Assembly: GCA_036272935.1 (NCBI GenBank)
Contig: DATAXP010000135.1
Span: forward strand, 1-15,667
Length of the DNA: 15,667 bases
DNA from: DATAXP01 sp036272935
GTDB lineage: Bacteria > Planctomycetota > Planctomycetia > Pirellulales > PNKZ01
Direction: 5' to 3'
Below, in pieces: positions 8,180 through 15,455 of the stretch. The stretch's first letter is position 1, and the number at the start of each line of letters is the position of its first letter. Position numbers and translations under genes: made by a program. The notes below the pieces were generated by a model, which was not told the origin of the DNA, made no database searches, and was given only the letters and a program-made list of their open reading frames with translations.

Positions 8180-9321
8180 CAGTGTTTCTCCGATAACACC
8201 GCGGTGCCTATCCGATCGCACACGCGCAGTTGGAATTCCCAATCCTGGGCCCACTTCTCGGTCTGCTCGTTCTGGCACACCTTGATGAGGATCACGTTGC
8301 GCCCCGCGTTCAGCTTGCCCTGCGCGACGTACTGGTCGATCTTGTTCCCCGAGTGGTACATCTCGTGCTCGGCCAGCAGCTTGCCGTTCAGCCACAGCTT
8401 GCAGGCACAGATGCAGCCGATGCGCAGCTCGACGTCGCGCGCTTCAGGCGAGTAGAACTCATTGGCCGCGTAGGCGACACAGCCCATGTCTTTGCCCAGG
8501 GCGTTGTTCAGGTTCACCATGCCGTGGGCGTCTTCGGTCGTGTGGTCGATCCACTTCACAGTGCCATTTTTTTCGGGACCATTCTTGCCAGGGTAGCTGG
8601 CCACGAAGTTGATCTCCCGCTCGGGGGGATACTCGGGTTTGAAGCCGATGCCGCCGCGATTGTCGAACGGACCAATCAGCTTCCACGACGTGATGAAGCC
8701 ATAGTGCCGCGGCAGATCGACCGTCTCGCCAAGCGCCTTGAGCGCCTTGGCTGCGTCTTCGATCTGGTCGAGATCGCGCGAGCTGGCAAACGCCTGGCGG
8801 GTGACGTCGATCGCTTCGGCCTTGCGGGCCGCGTCGTCCTTGGCATCGCCCGAGAGCTCTTCGCCGCGGGCCAGCAGTCGGGCCACCGCCTCGCGTCGCA
8901 GTTCGAGGCTGGGATCGTTGGCGAAGCCGGGAATCAGCCGAGCGGGTGCCTGCGGATCGACTCGTTCCAGCCATTCGAAGGCAAGCCGACGGGCTCGCGG
9001 CGGCTGATCGGTCGAGCGGACGAACTCGTCGAGCGCCTGGGCCGAGAGTTTGCCTTGCTTCAGGCGGCGCTCGGCAATCGCGTCGATGGCGGCACGAATC
9101 CAGTTGGCTGCCAACGGATTGGCATCGTCGAGGGCGGTCAACAATGCCGAAAGATCGGTCGCATCGTTGGCAACGATGTCGTTCCAGGCCTGCTGTGCCG
9201 CTTCGTTGCCCGAGCCTTCGTGGCCAACCGCCTTGAGCGTCGCCAGGTCGCTCGACAAATCGCCAGACGATGCCGACGAGGCGGCCCCCAGCACCATCAC
9301 CACAAGCACTATCGACCGCAT
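8179..9321 (-). CDS. Secreted protein with helical repeats and a C-terminal carbohydrate-binding-like fold
   Basis: A 380-residue protein, first in the operon with the propeller gene and aroA. The ATG at 9321 has a strong ribosome binding site, GGGAGG seven bases upstream, and opens a signal peptide (MRSIVLVVMVLGAASSASSG). Residues about 20-210 are Ala/Leu-rich and helical, resembling HEAT-type repeats. From about 220 (SWKLIGPFDNRGG) the chain becomes beta-rich and ends with KLWLNGKLLAEHEMYHSG and NVILIKVCQNEQ, the pattern of jelly-roll or galactose-binding-like modules attached to secreted planctomycete enzymes. I see no catalytic motif. I do not recognise a named function; glycan or cell-surface binding is an inference from the fold. 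Confidence 0.8.
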   Translation of the reverse strand: MRSIVLVVMVLGAASSASSGDLSSDLATLKAVGHEGSGNEAAQQAWNDIVANDATDLSALLTALDDANPLAANWIRAAIDAIAERRLKQGKLSAQALDEFVRSTDQPPRARRLAFEWLERVDPQAPARLIPGFANDPSLELRREAVARLLARGEELSGDAKDDAARKAEAIDVTRQAFASSRDLDQIEDAAKALKALGETVDLPRHYGFITSWKLIGPFDNRGGIGFKPEYPPEREINFVASYPGKNGPEKNGTVKWIDHTTEDAHGMVNLNNALGKDMGCVAYAANEFYSPEARDVELRIGCICACKLWLNGKLLAEHEMYHSGNKIDQYVAQGKLNAGRNVILIKVCQNEQTEKWAQDWEFQLRVCDRIGTAVLSEKH

Positions 9322-9349
9322 CGCGACACCTCCCGGCTTGAACGGGATC

Positions 9350-9355
9350 ATTGTA
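9350..9355 (-). promoter_or_regulatory. Possible -10 box for the three-gene operon
   Basis: TACAAT on the minus strand, 28 bases before the ATG at 9321 and just upstream of the GGGAGG ribosome binding site. No good -35 hexamer lies at the right distance, so this is weak. It falls in the 81-base gap after the stop of the broken TIG gene. Confidence 0.3.
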
Positions 9356-9402
9356 GGCAATGCGGCCACGACTGGCGAGCGGACGAGGGTCGAACGGCTA
9401 CT

Positions 9403-10597
9403 TCAGCCAGACGATGCTGTCGGCTTGGCCGCCTGCCAGGCGACGCCCGAGCAGCCGCTGACCGCGCCGACGCAGCCGTTGCCGCCGGCCTGGCGCTGCA
9501 GGCCGATCTCATAGTCGCCGCCGGCCGTGATCTTCGCGAAGAAGCGCCCGTAGGACGCCGCCGTGTCGCCCACGCGCAGCACCGCGAACAGCGTGGCGGG
9601 CGTGAGATAATCGGCCGTGAACAGGCCGTCGGTCAGCTCCAGAATCTGCCCCGCGCCGTTGAAGTTCACGGTCGGCAGCCCGTTGATCGAATTGGTGGCA
9701 CGCGCTGCACGGTTGGCGTCGGCGGGGGCGGCCAGGTAGCGGGAGGCGTGCCCCGAGCGGTCGTTCCAGCGGCCCACCGGGTCGCCGTTGTTTACGGCCG
9801 GCACGCTGCCGGCGGTGTCCTGAAACGCGCCGTAGCCGGCCGAGCCCCAGAATTCGAGGCCCGGAATATCGGTTGGGCTGAATCCACTGCTGGAGCTGCG
9901 GCTGCTCGACGAGGAACTCGCGGACGAGGAACTCGCGGATGAGGAACTCGCGGATGAGGAACTAGTAGACGACGAACTGCTGGATGGTTGCTGGTATGTG
10001 AATGCGTCGCACAGCGCGTGGCTGAGGCCGTCGGGATTAGCGACGCGCACGCCGGTCGGTCCGGCGGGCCGCCGGCGACACATTGCCGATGACCGGGCCG
10101 AACGAGTAACCATTGGCGAGCGTTGCGGAGTCGCCGCCGGGATTGCTGACGGTGACATCGACCGCACCGTAGGCGTAGCCGGGTGTGAGGCAGGTGATCG
10201 AGGTGCCATCGCTCGCGACCAACATATCAACAGCGTCTTGCACGCCGAAGGTGACGGCCACGCCAAGCTGAAATCCTTGGCCGTAGATCATCACGGCCGT
10301 GCCGCCAGCCATCGGGCCGGACAACGGGCTGACGCCGGTGATCGTCGGGCCGAAGAAGTAACTGTTGGTGTCAGAGCTGCCATCGGGGTTGGCAACCACG
10401 ACGTCGGCCGCACCGTAGCTGCCGGCCGACGCGGTGCAGGTGATCGTCTGCCCGTCGCCGCTGACGGAGACGTTCGTCGCGGCGGCTCCAGCGAACATGA
10501 CCGTTGCTCCGGCGACGAATCCGGAGCCGGAAAGGCTGACCCGCGTCGCGCCGGTCATCGGTCCCGTGGCAGGAACGACCTGGCTGATCGATGGCAT
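9403..10597 (-). pseudogene. Broken TIG-domain / Ser-rich linker / lectin-like protein gene
   Basis: The ATG at 10597 (AAGGGG upstream) starts a chain with two IPT/TIG domains: SQVVPATGPMTGAT to VVVANPDGSSDTNSYFFG, and ITGVSPLSGPMAGGTAV to VDVTVSNPGG. A third begins (VIGNVSPA) but this frame stops at 10037 after 186 codons. The end of the third TIG domain (VRVANPDGLSHALCDAFTY) resumes in another frame on the same strand, followed by a Ser/Ala linker and a lectin-like region (DIPGLEFWGS, VGRWNDRSGHAS, LPTVNFNGAG) that stops at 9403. About 55 residues of the third domain seem to be missing, so this is probably a deletion that also shifted the frame near 10050-10085. The intact form would be a multi-domain surface adhesin-like protein. 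I see no signal peptide. A sequencing error would explain the frame change but not the missing domain core. Confidence 0.75.
9911..9985. repeat. 15-bp tandem repeat encoding a Ser-rich linker
   Basis: The unit GAGGAACTCGCGGAT (plus strand) occurs three times in a row with at most one change (9911-9955), then in two more diverged units to 9985. Read on the minus strand each unit gives Ser-Ser-Ser-Ser-Ala or close to it, forming the flexible linker between the TIG and lectin-like parts of the broken gene. Five codons per unit means copy number can change without shifting the frame. Confidence 0.9.
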
Positions 10598-10728
10598 CTG
10601 TTCCCCTTTGATTGATCGAGATTCAAGCCCAGCGCATGAAGCAACAACAGCGGTCGCGGAGTTTACTGATTTCGTCAGCAACCGAAAGAATGAAAGTAGG
10701 CCACCGGCGAGATGCTGAGTTTTTCAGG

Positions 10729-10820
10729 GTAGGGTGCTGTCGAGTCCGCCGCCGCGGCGGACGAGACGCACCGCGAGAACCAGCGTTTCGGTGCGTCTCG
10801 CGGACTCGACGGCACCCTAC
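10729..10820. repeat. GTAG-footed inverted repeat pair (REPIN-like, second family)
   Basis: The left arm (10729-10748) and right arm (10801-10820, minus strand) share 19 of 20 bases, starting GTAGGGTGC and ending GTCGAGTCCG. A second, inner pair, GAGACGCACCG (10763-10773) and its complement (10789-10799), extends the match. The left arm alone carries a 14-base insertion with the small palindrome CCGCCGCGGCGG. Each arm can fold on itself, since GGTGC pairs with GCACC. It lies between the divergent TIG and thioesterase genes and is unlike the REP sequence at 5532-5627 apart from the GTAG foot. Confidence 0.75.
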
Positions 10821-10821
10821 G

Positions 10822-11100
10822 CCTTGCCAAGCTTCGCGCTTTCGTGACCTGCCGCTCTGGCCCGCTTTCGCGATGGAGCGTTCGGCTCCGCGGGGGTAAG
10901 CTTTGGCGCCATGCACCGATTGCAGGCGGCGGGAGTCGCGCGTTTCGTTCAGGCCAAAAAACGAGGCGGGTATTTTGGTCTTACCCCCCCTGGGACCCTC
11001 AGGAACCAAACAATAAACTCGGCGAGTTTTTTGGCCTGGGGCAAGAAACTTTGTGACCCAATGCGGATGACCATGTCGCGATCAGAGGCTGTCGAACGCC
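10822..11100. other. Gene-free palindrome-rich intergenic stretch
   Basis: No credible gene lies here; short open frames on both strands are Arg/Pro-rich and match no family I know. It holds nested inverted repeats: GGAGC-GTTCG-GCTCC (10875-10889); GGGGGTAAG (10892-10900) facing CTTACCCCC (10980-10988); and a perfect 13-base pair, CAGGCCAAAAAAC (10950-10962) facing its complement at 11026-11038. It could be a dispersed repeat, a MITE-like remnant or a structured RNA; the sequence alone does not decide. Confidence 0.55.
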
Positions 11101-11125
11101 CGATTGCCTTCTACAATCAAGTCTC

Positions 11126-11599
11126 ATGAATCAACACCACGAAGACACTGCCGCAGAACTTGCAGGCTTCCCGGTCGTCGTGCGTTGGCCGGTGCAATGG
11201 GGCGACCAGGACGCGTTCGGCCACGTGAACAACACTGTGTACTTTCGCTGGTTCGAGACTTGCCGGATCGAGTACCTGCATCGCATGGGGCTCGACGAAG
11301 CACTGCTCGCCCGTCAGCAAATTGGGCCGATCCTGGCGGCGATCAGTTGCCAGTACCGCCGGCCGGTCACGTTCCCCGACACCGTGCAGATTGCCGCCCG
11401 CATCACGCGCCTCGGGCGATCGAGCGTGGGCATGGAGCACCGGCTGTACAGCGAGGCGATGCAGGTCGTGGCCGCTGATGGAGATTCGACGATCGTCGTC
11501 TACGACTATGGCCGAGGCGCCTCGACGCCCATTCCCGACGCCATGCGGAAGGCAATCGAACAGATCGAAGGCCGCACCTTCGGCGACGCGAAGAGTTAG
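11126..11599 (+). CDS. Acyl-CoA thioesterase, 4HBT/hotdog family
   Basis: A 157-residue protein of the YbgC/FcbC-like hotdog family, which hydrolyses acyl-CoA thioesters in the cytoplasm. The diagnostic motif VQWGDQDAFGHVNNTVYF (23-40) carries the catalytic-type Asp (Asp29), followed by the HVNN helix start and RWFETCRIEYL. The later segments ISCQYRRPVTFPDTVQIAARI and SVGMEHRLYS fit the central hotdog strands. Length is normal for the family. The start ATG at 11126 comes just before the first recognisable sequence; no strong ribosome binding site is seen. The acyl substrate cannot be told from sequence. It stands alone, 204 bases before the TIGR03000 gene. Confidence 0.9.
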   Translation: MNQHHEDTAAELAGFPVVVRWPVQWGDQDAFGHVNNTVYFRWFETCRIEYLHRMGLDEALLARQQIGPILAAISCQYRRPVTFPDTVQIAARITRLGRSSVGMEHRLYSEAMQVVAADGDSTIVVYDYGRGASTPIPDAMRKAIEQIEGRTFGDAKS

Positions 11600-11802
11600 G
11601 CAAACTTTGCGGCCACGGTCCGGCGGCAAGCTGCGGTGACTTCTCCGAGCGAAGCGCGGTTGTCGTCGCGCGCGGCGCGAATTCGCTGTGCTAAGGCCGC
11701 GTGGCCGCCGGCGCGCTCGCTTGCCGTGGGTTACACTTCCGGCGAGGCCTTCGTGCGCTCTAGCGCCATCGGGCCGCAGAACGATTCAAAGGAGTGCCAA
11801 TC

Positions 11803-12693
11803 ATGGGCTGGTCCCGTTCGGCAAAGTTCGTGGCTGCTGGAGTGTTCGCCCTGTTCGTGGCCAGCAACGTGGCCCATGCGATCTGCGAAGTGCGTTACCA
11901 TCGCTACTGGCCGGCGTGGGTTCGTGCCGGGCAGATGTGGGGCTATCCGGGGGCGCGGTTCTGGCATGGCCCTTACGGCGGACCGCATGCCTGGTATCCG
12001 ACGGGCGTGCCGCCGTTCGGCATGTACAGCGAGATGGGGTTCTACGACAAAACGCTGCCAAGCCAGATGAACCGCACCCACCCCGACGCCGTCGATGCCC
12101 CCGAGGAAAGTGTTCCCGATAAGCAAGCGATCCCCAGCGAGTCACTGCTGCTGAACGTCAAGGTGCCCCCGACGGCCGTGGTGTATGTGAACGGCAAGCG
12201 GACGCAGCTCACCGGCGCGCAGCGCACGTTCATGACCGCGCACGTCACGCCGGGCCAAACATATTCGTACGAGGTGCGTGCCGAGTGGAAAGAGAATAAC
12301 CGCCCCGTCACGCGCACCGAGATTGTCGCCATTGCCGCGGGCCAGCGCCGCAGCGTGGCGTTCGATAACCTTCCGGCCGGCGTCGAACACGTTGCCGCGG
12401 GATCGCTGGTGATGGTCGATCGCGCGACGCTCACACTGCACGTTCCGGCCGAGGCCAAGGTGTTCGTCAACGGCCAGCCCAGCAATCAGTTTGGCGCTAC
12501 GCGCGTCTTCGCCACCACGGTGCCGGCCGATCCGCAGAAGGCGGCCCATTACGATGTCCGCGTCGAAGTGCCCCGCAATGGCCAACTGCTCGTCCGCGAG
12601 CGGACCGTGTCGCTGGCGGCCGGGGCCAACCGCGAGGTGATCTTCGACTTCGACGAAGCGCAACTCACGCAATCGCACAACACAACGCGGTAA
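11803..12693 (+). CDS. Secreted protein with two TIGR03000-type domains
   Basis: A 296-residue protein. ATG at 11803 is preceded by AAAGGAG eight bases upstream, better than the in-frame GTG at 11794. Signal peptide: MGWSRSAKFV, a hydrophobic core, then VAHA with cleavage near residue 26. Residues 30-80 are rich in Trp, Tyr, Gly and Pro (YHRYWPAWVRAGQMWGYPG). Two copies of the planctomycete TIGR03000 domain follow: about 115-190 (LLLNVKVPPTAVVYVNGKRT ... GQTYSYEVRAEW ... AGQRRSVAFDNL) and 208-283 (ATLTLHVPAEAKVFVNGQPS ... HYDVRVEVPRNG ... AGANREVIFDFD). The domain has no assigned function and is common in predicted exported planctomycete proteins. The gene ends at a strong hairpin terminator. 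Confidence 0.88.
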   Translation: MGWSRSAKFVAAGVFALFVASNVAHAICEVRYHRYWPAWVRAGQMWGYPGARFWHGPYGGPHAWYPTGVPPFGMYSEMGFYDKTLPSQMNRTHPDAVDAPEESVPDKQAIPSESLLLNVKVPPTAVVYVNGKRTQLTGAQRTFMTAHVTPGQTYSYEVRAEWKENNRPVTRTEIVAIAAGQRRSVAFDNLPAGVEHVAAGSLVMVDRATLTLHVPAEAKVFVNGQPSNQFGATRVFATTVPADPQKAAHYDVRVEVPRNGQLLVRERTVSLAAGANREVIFDFDEAQLTQSHNTTR

Positions 12694-12741
12694 CCCGCGT
12701 CGCGCCTCTCAACGGCGCAGCGTTATGCGATTAGCGAACTC

Positions 12742-12774
12742 AAGCGGGGGCCTCACGGCCCCCGCTTCTGTTTT
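12742..12774 (+). terminator. Rho-independent terminator after the TIGR03000 gene
   Basis: A perfect 11-pair stem, AAGCGGGGGCC and its complement around the loop TCAC, followed by CTGTTTT, 48 bases after the stop at 12693. The T run lies on the plus-strand side only. The loop and left stem hold the TGA stop and last codons of the convergent sulfatase gene, so the hairpin is partly coding on the other strand. Confidence 0.8.
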
Positions 12775-14450
12775 GGCGCAGCGCTCTGCGACTTGCCGGC
12801 TTTCGCCGCTGCCTTGCCGGGCTTGCCCAGCGGCTTGCCGGTGGCCCCTTGGCGAGCATACTCGGCATCGCGCTGGGTCCACATCGCGGCGAGCTTTTCG
12901 ACTCTTGCCGGGTCTTTCTCCGCGAGGTTGTGCACCTCGACGCGGTCGGTCGCCAGGTTGTACAGCTCCCATGGCGAGTCGTCGCCGCTGGCGACGATTT
13001 TCCAGTCGCCGACGCGCAGGCCGCGATTTCCCTGGTGCTTGAAGAATAGCGCGTCGCGCTCGATCGTCGCATCGCCGGCGAAGCACGGCACCAGGCTGCG
13101 CCCCGGCAGCGCCGGTCGCGCTTCGCCACGCCACGCACTTGGCGGCGCGATGCCCGCGAGTTCCAGCAGCGTCGGCACCACGTCGATCAGGTGCGACGGC
13201 GTGTGCCGCAGCGCGCCGTGCGACGCGATGCCCGCCGGCCACGACACGACCAGCGGCGTGGCGATGCCGCCTTCGTGCGTCCACGATTTGTGCCGTCGGA
13301 ACGGTGTGTTGGCCACCGTCGACCAACCGGGGCCCAGGCCCAGGTAACTTTCGGCCGAGCCCGGCACCGCGCCGGGCGCGTGCCGGTCGCCGCGGATGAT
13401 CTGCTCGGCAGTGGCACCGTTGTCGCTGGCGAACATCACCAGCGTGTTCTCCTCGGCACCCATGGCGCGCACCCGATCGAGCACCCGGCCGATTTCCCGA
13501 TCCATGCGATCGACCATCGCGGCGTGGATCGCCATCTTGGTGGCCTGGAATCGCTGCTGTTCGGGCGTGAGCCGATCCCACGCAATGGCGTAGCCCACCT
13601 CGCCGGGACCGATCTCCTTTTGCAGTTCTGCCTCCGCCAAGTTCCACGACGGCGTGACGGTCGGCTCGGGCGGGGCCAGCTCGCCGTGGTAAATGCCCAG
13701 CGACGCCATGCGCTCGTGGCGCTCGCGGCGGACCACCTCCCAACCGGCGAGATAACGATCACGGTACCGCGCAATATCCTCGGCCGGCGCCTGCAGCGGA
13801 AAGTGCGGCGAGATGAACGCCACGTACAGCAGGAACGGTGATTCGCGGTGCTGCTGCTCGTGTTGGTCGAGCCACTCGATCGCGCGGTCGGCCACTGCGG
13901 TAGTCGCGTAATACGTTTCGCCGGGCTGCGGCGGCGCAAGGGCCTGGTCATCGAGCTCGTGCTTCTTGGGGCTGAAGTAGCGATCTTGATCGGTCAAGTT
14001 GTACGACCGCTCGAATCCACCGGCGAGCACCGGTCCATCGACGTGCCACTTGCCCGAGTGATACGAATGGTATCCCGCCTCGCGCAATAGCTCAGGCAGC
14101 AACGCCGCCCACGCGGGACGCTGCCCTTGCGGATCGCGGTTCACCTGCTGCGCGTAGTAGCCGGTGAGCAGCGCGGCACGCGAGGGCCAACAGCGGGCCG
14201 TGTTGTAGAACTGCGTGAAGCGCAGGCCGCGCTCGGCGAGCCGATCAAGCTGCGGTGTCTGAATCTCACCGCCATAGCAACCCAAATCGGAATAGCCCAA
14301 GTCATCGGCAAGTATAAGTACGACGTTGGGTCTACACGGTTTTTCCGCTAAATCTTCCGCAAAAACCTGGAATATTACGATGAGAATGCTTAGCTCAGCC
14401 AAGATGAGTGTAGCAAATCTGTGTAGTAATTGGCGCGTTAATTCGTGCAT
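12753..14450 (-). CDS. Secreted sulfatase of the formylglycine-dependent (S1) family
   Basis: A 565-residue protein. The ATG at 14450 starts a signal peptide with a hydrophobic stretch LILAELSILIVIFQVFA, with cleavage likely after residue 31. The active-site signature is CWPSRAALLTG, with Cys87 converted to formylglycine by the FGE pathway (C-x-P-S-R). Metal-binding and active-site positions are visible: LILADDLGYSD (Asp49, Asp50), HSGKWH (Lys134, His136), SPHFPL (His216), FASDNGAT (Asp343, Asn344), and KSWTHEGG (Lys388, His392). It hydrolyses a sulfate ester, probably on an algal or other polysaccharide; substrate not readable from sequence. The C-terminal 25 residues are a Lys/Ala/Gly/Pro tail (GKPLGKPGKAAAKAGKSQ...) outside the fold. 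Its stop lies inside the terminator hairpin of the convergent gene. No clear ribosome binding site. Confidence 0.93.
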   Translation of the reverse strand: MHELTRQLLHRFATLILAELSILIVIFQVFAEDLAEKPCRPNVVLILADDLGYSDLGCYGGEIQTPQLDRLAERGLRFTQFYNTARCWPSRAALLTGYYAQQVNRDPQGQRPAWAALLPELLREAGYHSYHSGKWHVDGPVLAGGFERSYNLTDQDRYFSPKKHELDDQALAPPQPGETYYATTAVADRAIEWLDQHEQQHRESPFLLYVAFISPHFPLQAPAEDIARYRDRYLAGWEVVRRERHERMASLGIYHGELAPPEPTVTPSWNLAEAELQKEIGPGEVGYAIAWDRLTPEQQRFQATKMAIHAAMVDRMDREIGRVLDRVRAMGAEENTLVMFASDNGATAEQIIRGDRHAPGAVPGSAESYLGLGPGWSTVANTPFRRHKSWTHEGGIATPLVVSWPAGIASHGALRHTPSHLIDVVPTLLELAGIAPPSAWRGEARPALPGRSLVPCFAGDATIERDALFFKHQGNRGLRVGDWKIVASGDDSPWELYNLATDRVEVHNLAEKDPARVEKLAAMWTQRDAEYARQGATGKPLGKPGKAAAKAGKSQSAAPKQKRGP

Positions 14451-14564
14451 AATGTTGAGTGGTGGCGGCTGATTCCGGACGGCACGGCGAGCCAACGCAG
14501 CATTCAATATCCTTCCTCGATGAACACGGGTCAAGTTTCAGGAACAGTACACGATGGCACGACC

Positions 14565-14813
14565 TCGTAAGCAGCGCCGCAACCAACACGGAACAAGGTC
14601 CGATGGCGACGCCACGGCGGATTAGCTCGCGCAGTGCTTGAGCGCCGGTTGTATCTACGAAAGAGACCGCGGCCAGATCCAGACGAATTCGCAGTCCTGT
14701 TCGAGAAGGCGCGAAGTGCCTTGAAGTAACTCCGCGACCCAAGGCTCAACCAGCTTGCCTTCGAGTTTCAGTGTTTCGGTAAAGCGGTGATTGCTTGAGG
14801 TGATCCTGAGCAT
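14565..14813 (-). pseudogene. STAS-domain protein, frameshifted
   Basis: The ATG at 14813 has GAGGGG seven bases upstream and begins MLRITSSNHRFTETLKLEGK, continuing LVEPWVAELLQ, a typical planctomycete STAS opening. After TSRLLEQ this frame runs into a stop at 14655, but the rest of the domain, GLRIRLDLAAVSFVDTTGA and QALRELIRRG, continues in another frame from about 14700. One missing base near 14693-14700 explains it. STAS proteins of this kind act in regulatory protein-protein interaction and often sit downstream of GAF or sigma54-type regulators, as here. The sequence past VLVAALL is not family-like, so the 3' boundary is approximate. Confidence 0.7.
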
Positions 14814-15121
14814 CGTTGGTCCCCTCGCGCCGCTCCAACTCGGCCGCCGCACGGGCGGCGAAAATCTGAAGGACAAATAAGCGGCGCGGTTCGGCGCTCA
14901 TCGGATACAGGAGAAAGATTTTTCCAACCGCTCGTGCGGCAATTGGCTGTGGCGGCCGATGTCTCCTTTGCCTTTGTCACCGAATTCACGGAAATAAACA
15001 CGCGCGTGCTAGTGCGAGCGGTGCCTTTGAGAATGGAACGCAGAATGCGCAGCTCGTCTTGCTCTTCGACTGAGCCGTCAGTGCTCGGGCTGGAAGCGGG
15101 AAGACTGCCCCCGGCGGATTC
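14746..15121 (-). pseudogene. GAF-domain sensor gene fragment, rearranged
   Basis: Three pieces of one GAF-type protein can be read. Minus strand 15121-15017: a linker and DELRILRSILKGTA, the usual run-in to the domain. Plus strand 14901-15008: SDTGERFFQPLVRQL, then DVSFAFVTEFTEINTRV, the first part of the domain, in the wrong orientation. Minus strand 14901-14746: MSAEPRRLFVLQIFAARAAA and ELERRE, the end of the domain, then a short tail. In known relatives these come in the order 1-2-3 on one strand, with about 80 more residues between 2 and 3. The pieces fit an internal inversion plus a deletion. The gene is dead, and the remnant overlaps the start of the STAS gene downstream. Confidence 0.65.
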
Positions 15122-15124
15122 ATG

Positions 15125-15455
15125 CAGTGCGTGGCCGCGGCAGGCTTCTCGCGTGTGGTCTTGTCGAGAATGCGCTGCACGGTCCGGGCCGGAATGCTCG
15201 GCGTGCGCCCTGGCCGCGGCGCATCTTCTCGATCCCCGCCAGACACCCGGCGGCGAACCGCCGACGCCACAACGAGACCGTCTTCTTCGACGTGCCGAGT
15301 TCCTCGGCGATGTCTCGGTTCATCCGGCCCTCGGCCGCCGCCAGCACGATCCGCGCCCGCAGCACCAGCCGGGCCGGCGTGCTGCGCCCCCGCGACCAGC
15401 GACGCAAGACGCTCCGCTCCTCCTCACTCAACGCAATCTGCGACGCGCGCTTCAT
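15125..15455 (-). pseudogene. IS630-family transposase, N-terminal fragment with frameshift
   Basis: The ATG at 15455 has GAGGAGG nine bases upstream. The chain starts MKRASQIALSEEERSVLRR and carries the IS630-type helix-turn-helix region (ARLVLRARIVLAAAEG, NRDIAEELGTSKKTVSLWRR). After GIEK it shifts: the expected continuation DAPRPGRTPSIPARTV and QRILDKTTREKPAAATH is in the neighbouring frame. GAGAAGATGCG where GAGAAAGATGCG would be expected points to one lost A near 15223-15229. The sequence then joins unrelated GAF-gene sequence near 15125, so the whole DDE catalytic domain (roughly two thirds of a normal IS630 transposase) is missing. Not able to transpose by itself. Confidence 0.8.

Noticed and set aside
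8230..9942. 570-codon open frame on the plus strand
   Set aside because: It lies opposite a clear signal-peptide protein and the broken TIG gene, has no recognisable motif, and has the Arg/Ala/Gly-rich make-up of an antisense frame in GC-rich DNA.
9911..9985. Possible CRISPR array
   Set aside because: The repeats are 15 bp, directly adjacent, have no spacers and encode a Ser-rich linker in frame.
10623..11009. 128-codon open frame on the minus strand in the intergenic stretch
   Set aside because: It runs across the inverted repeat pair and other palindromes and matches no family; most likely a repeat read as protein.
12709..13743. 344-codon open frame on the minus strand
   Set aside because: Out-of-frame shadow of the sulfatase, low complexity and Arg/Ala-rich.
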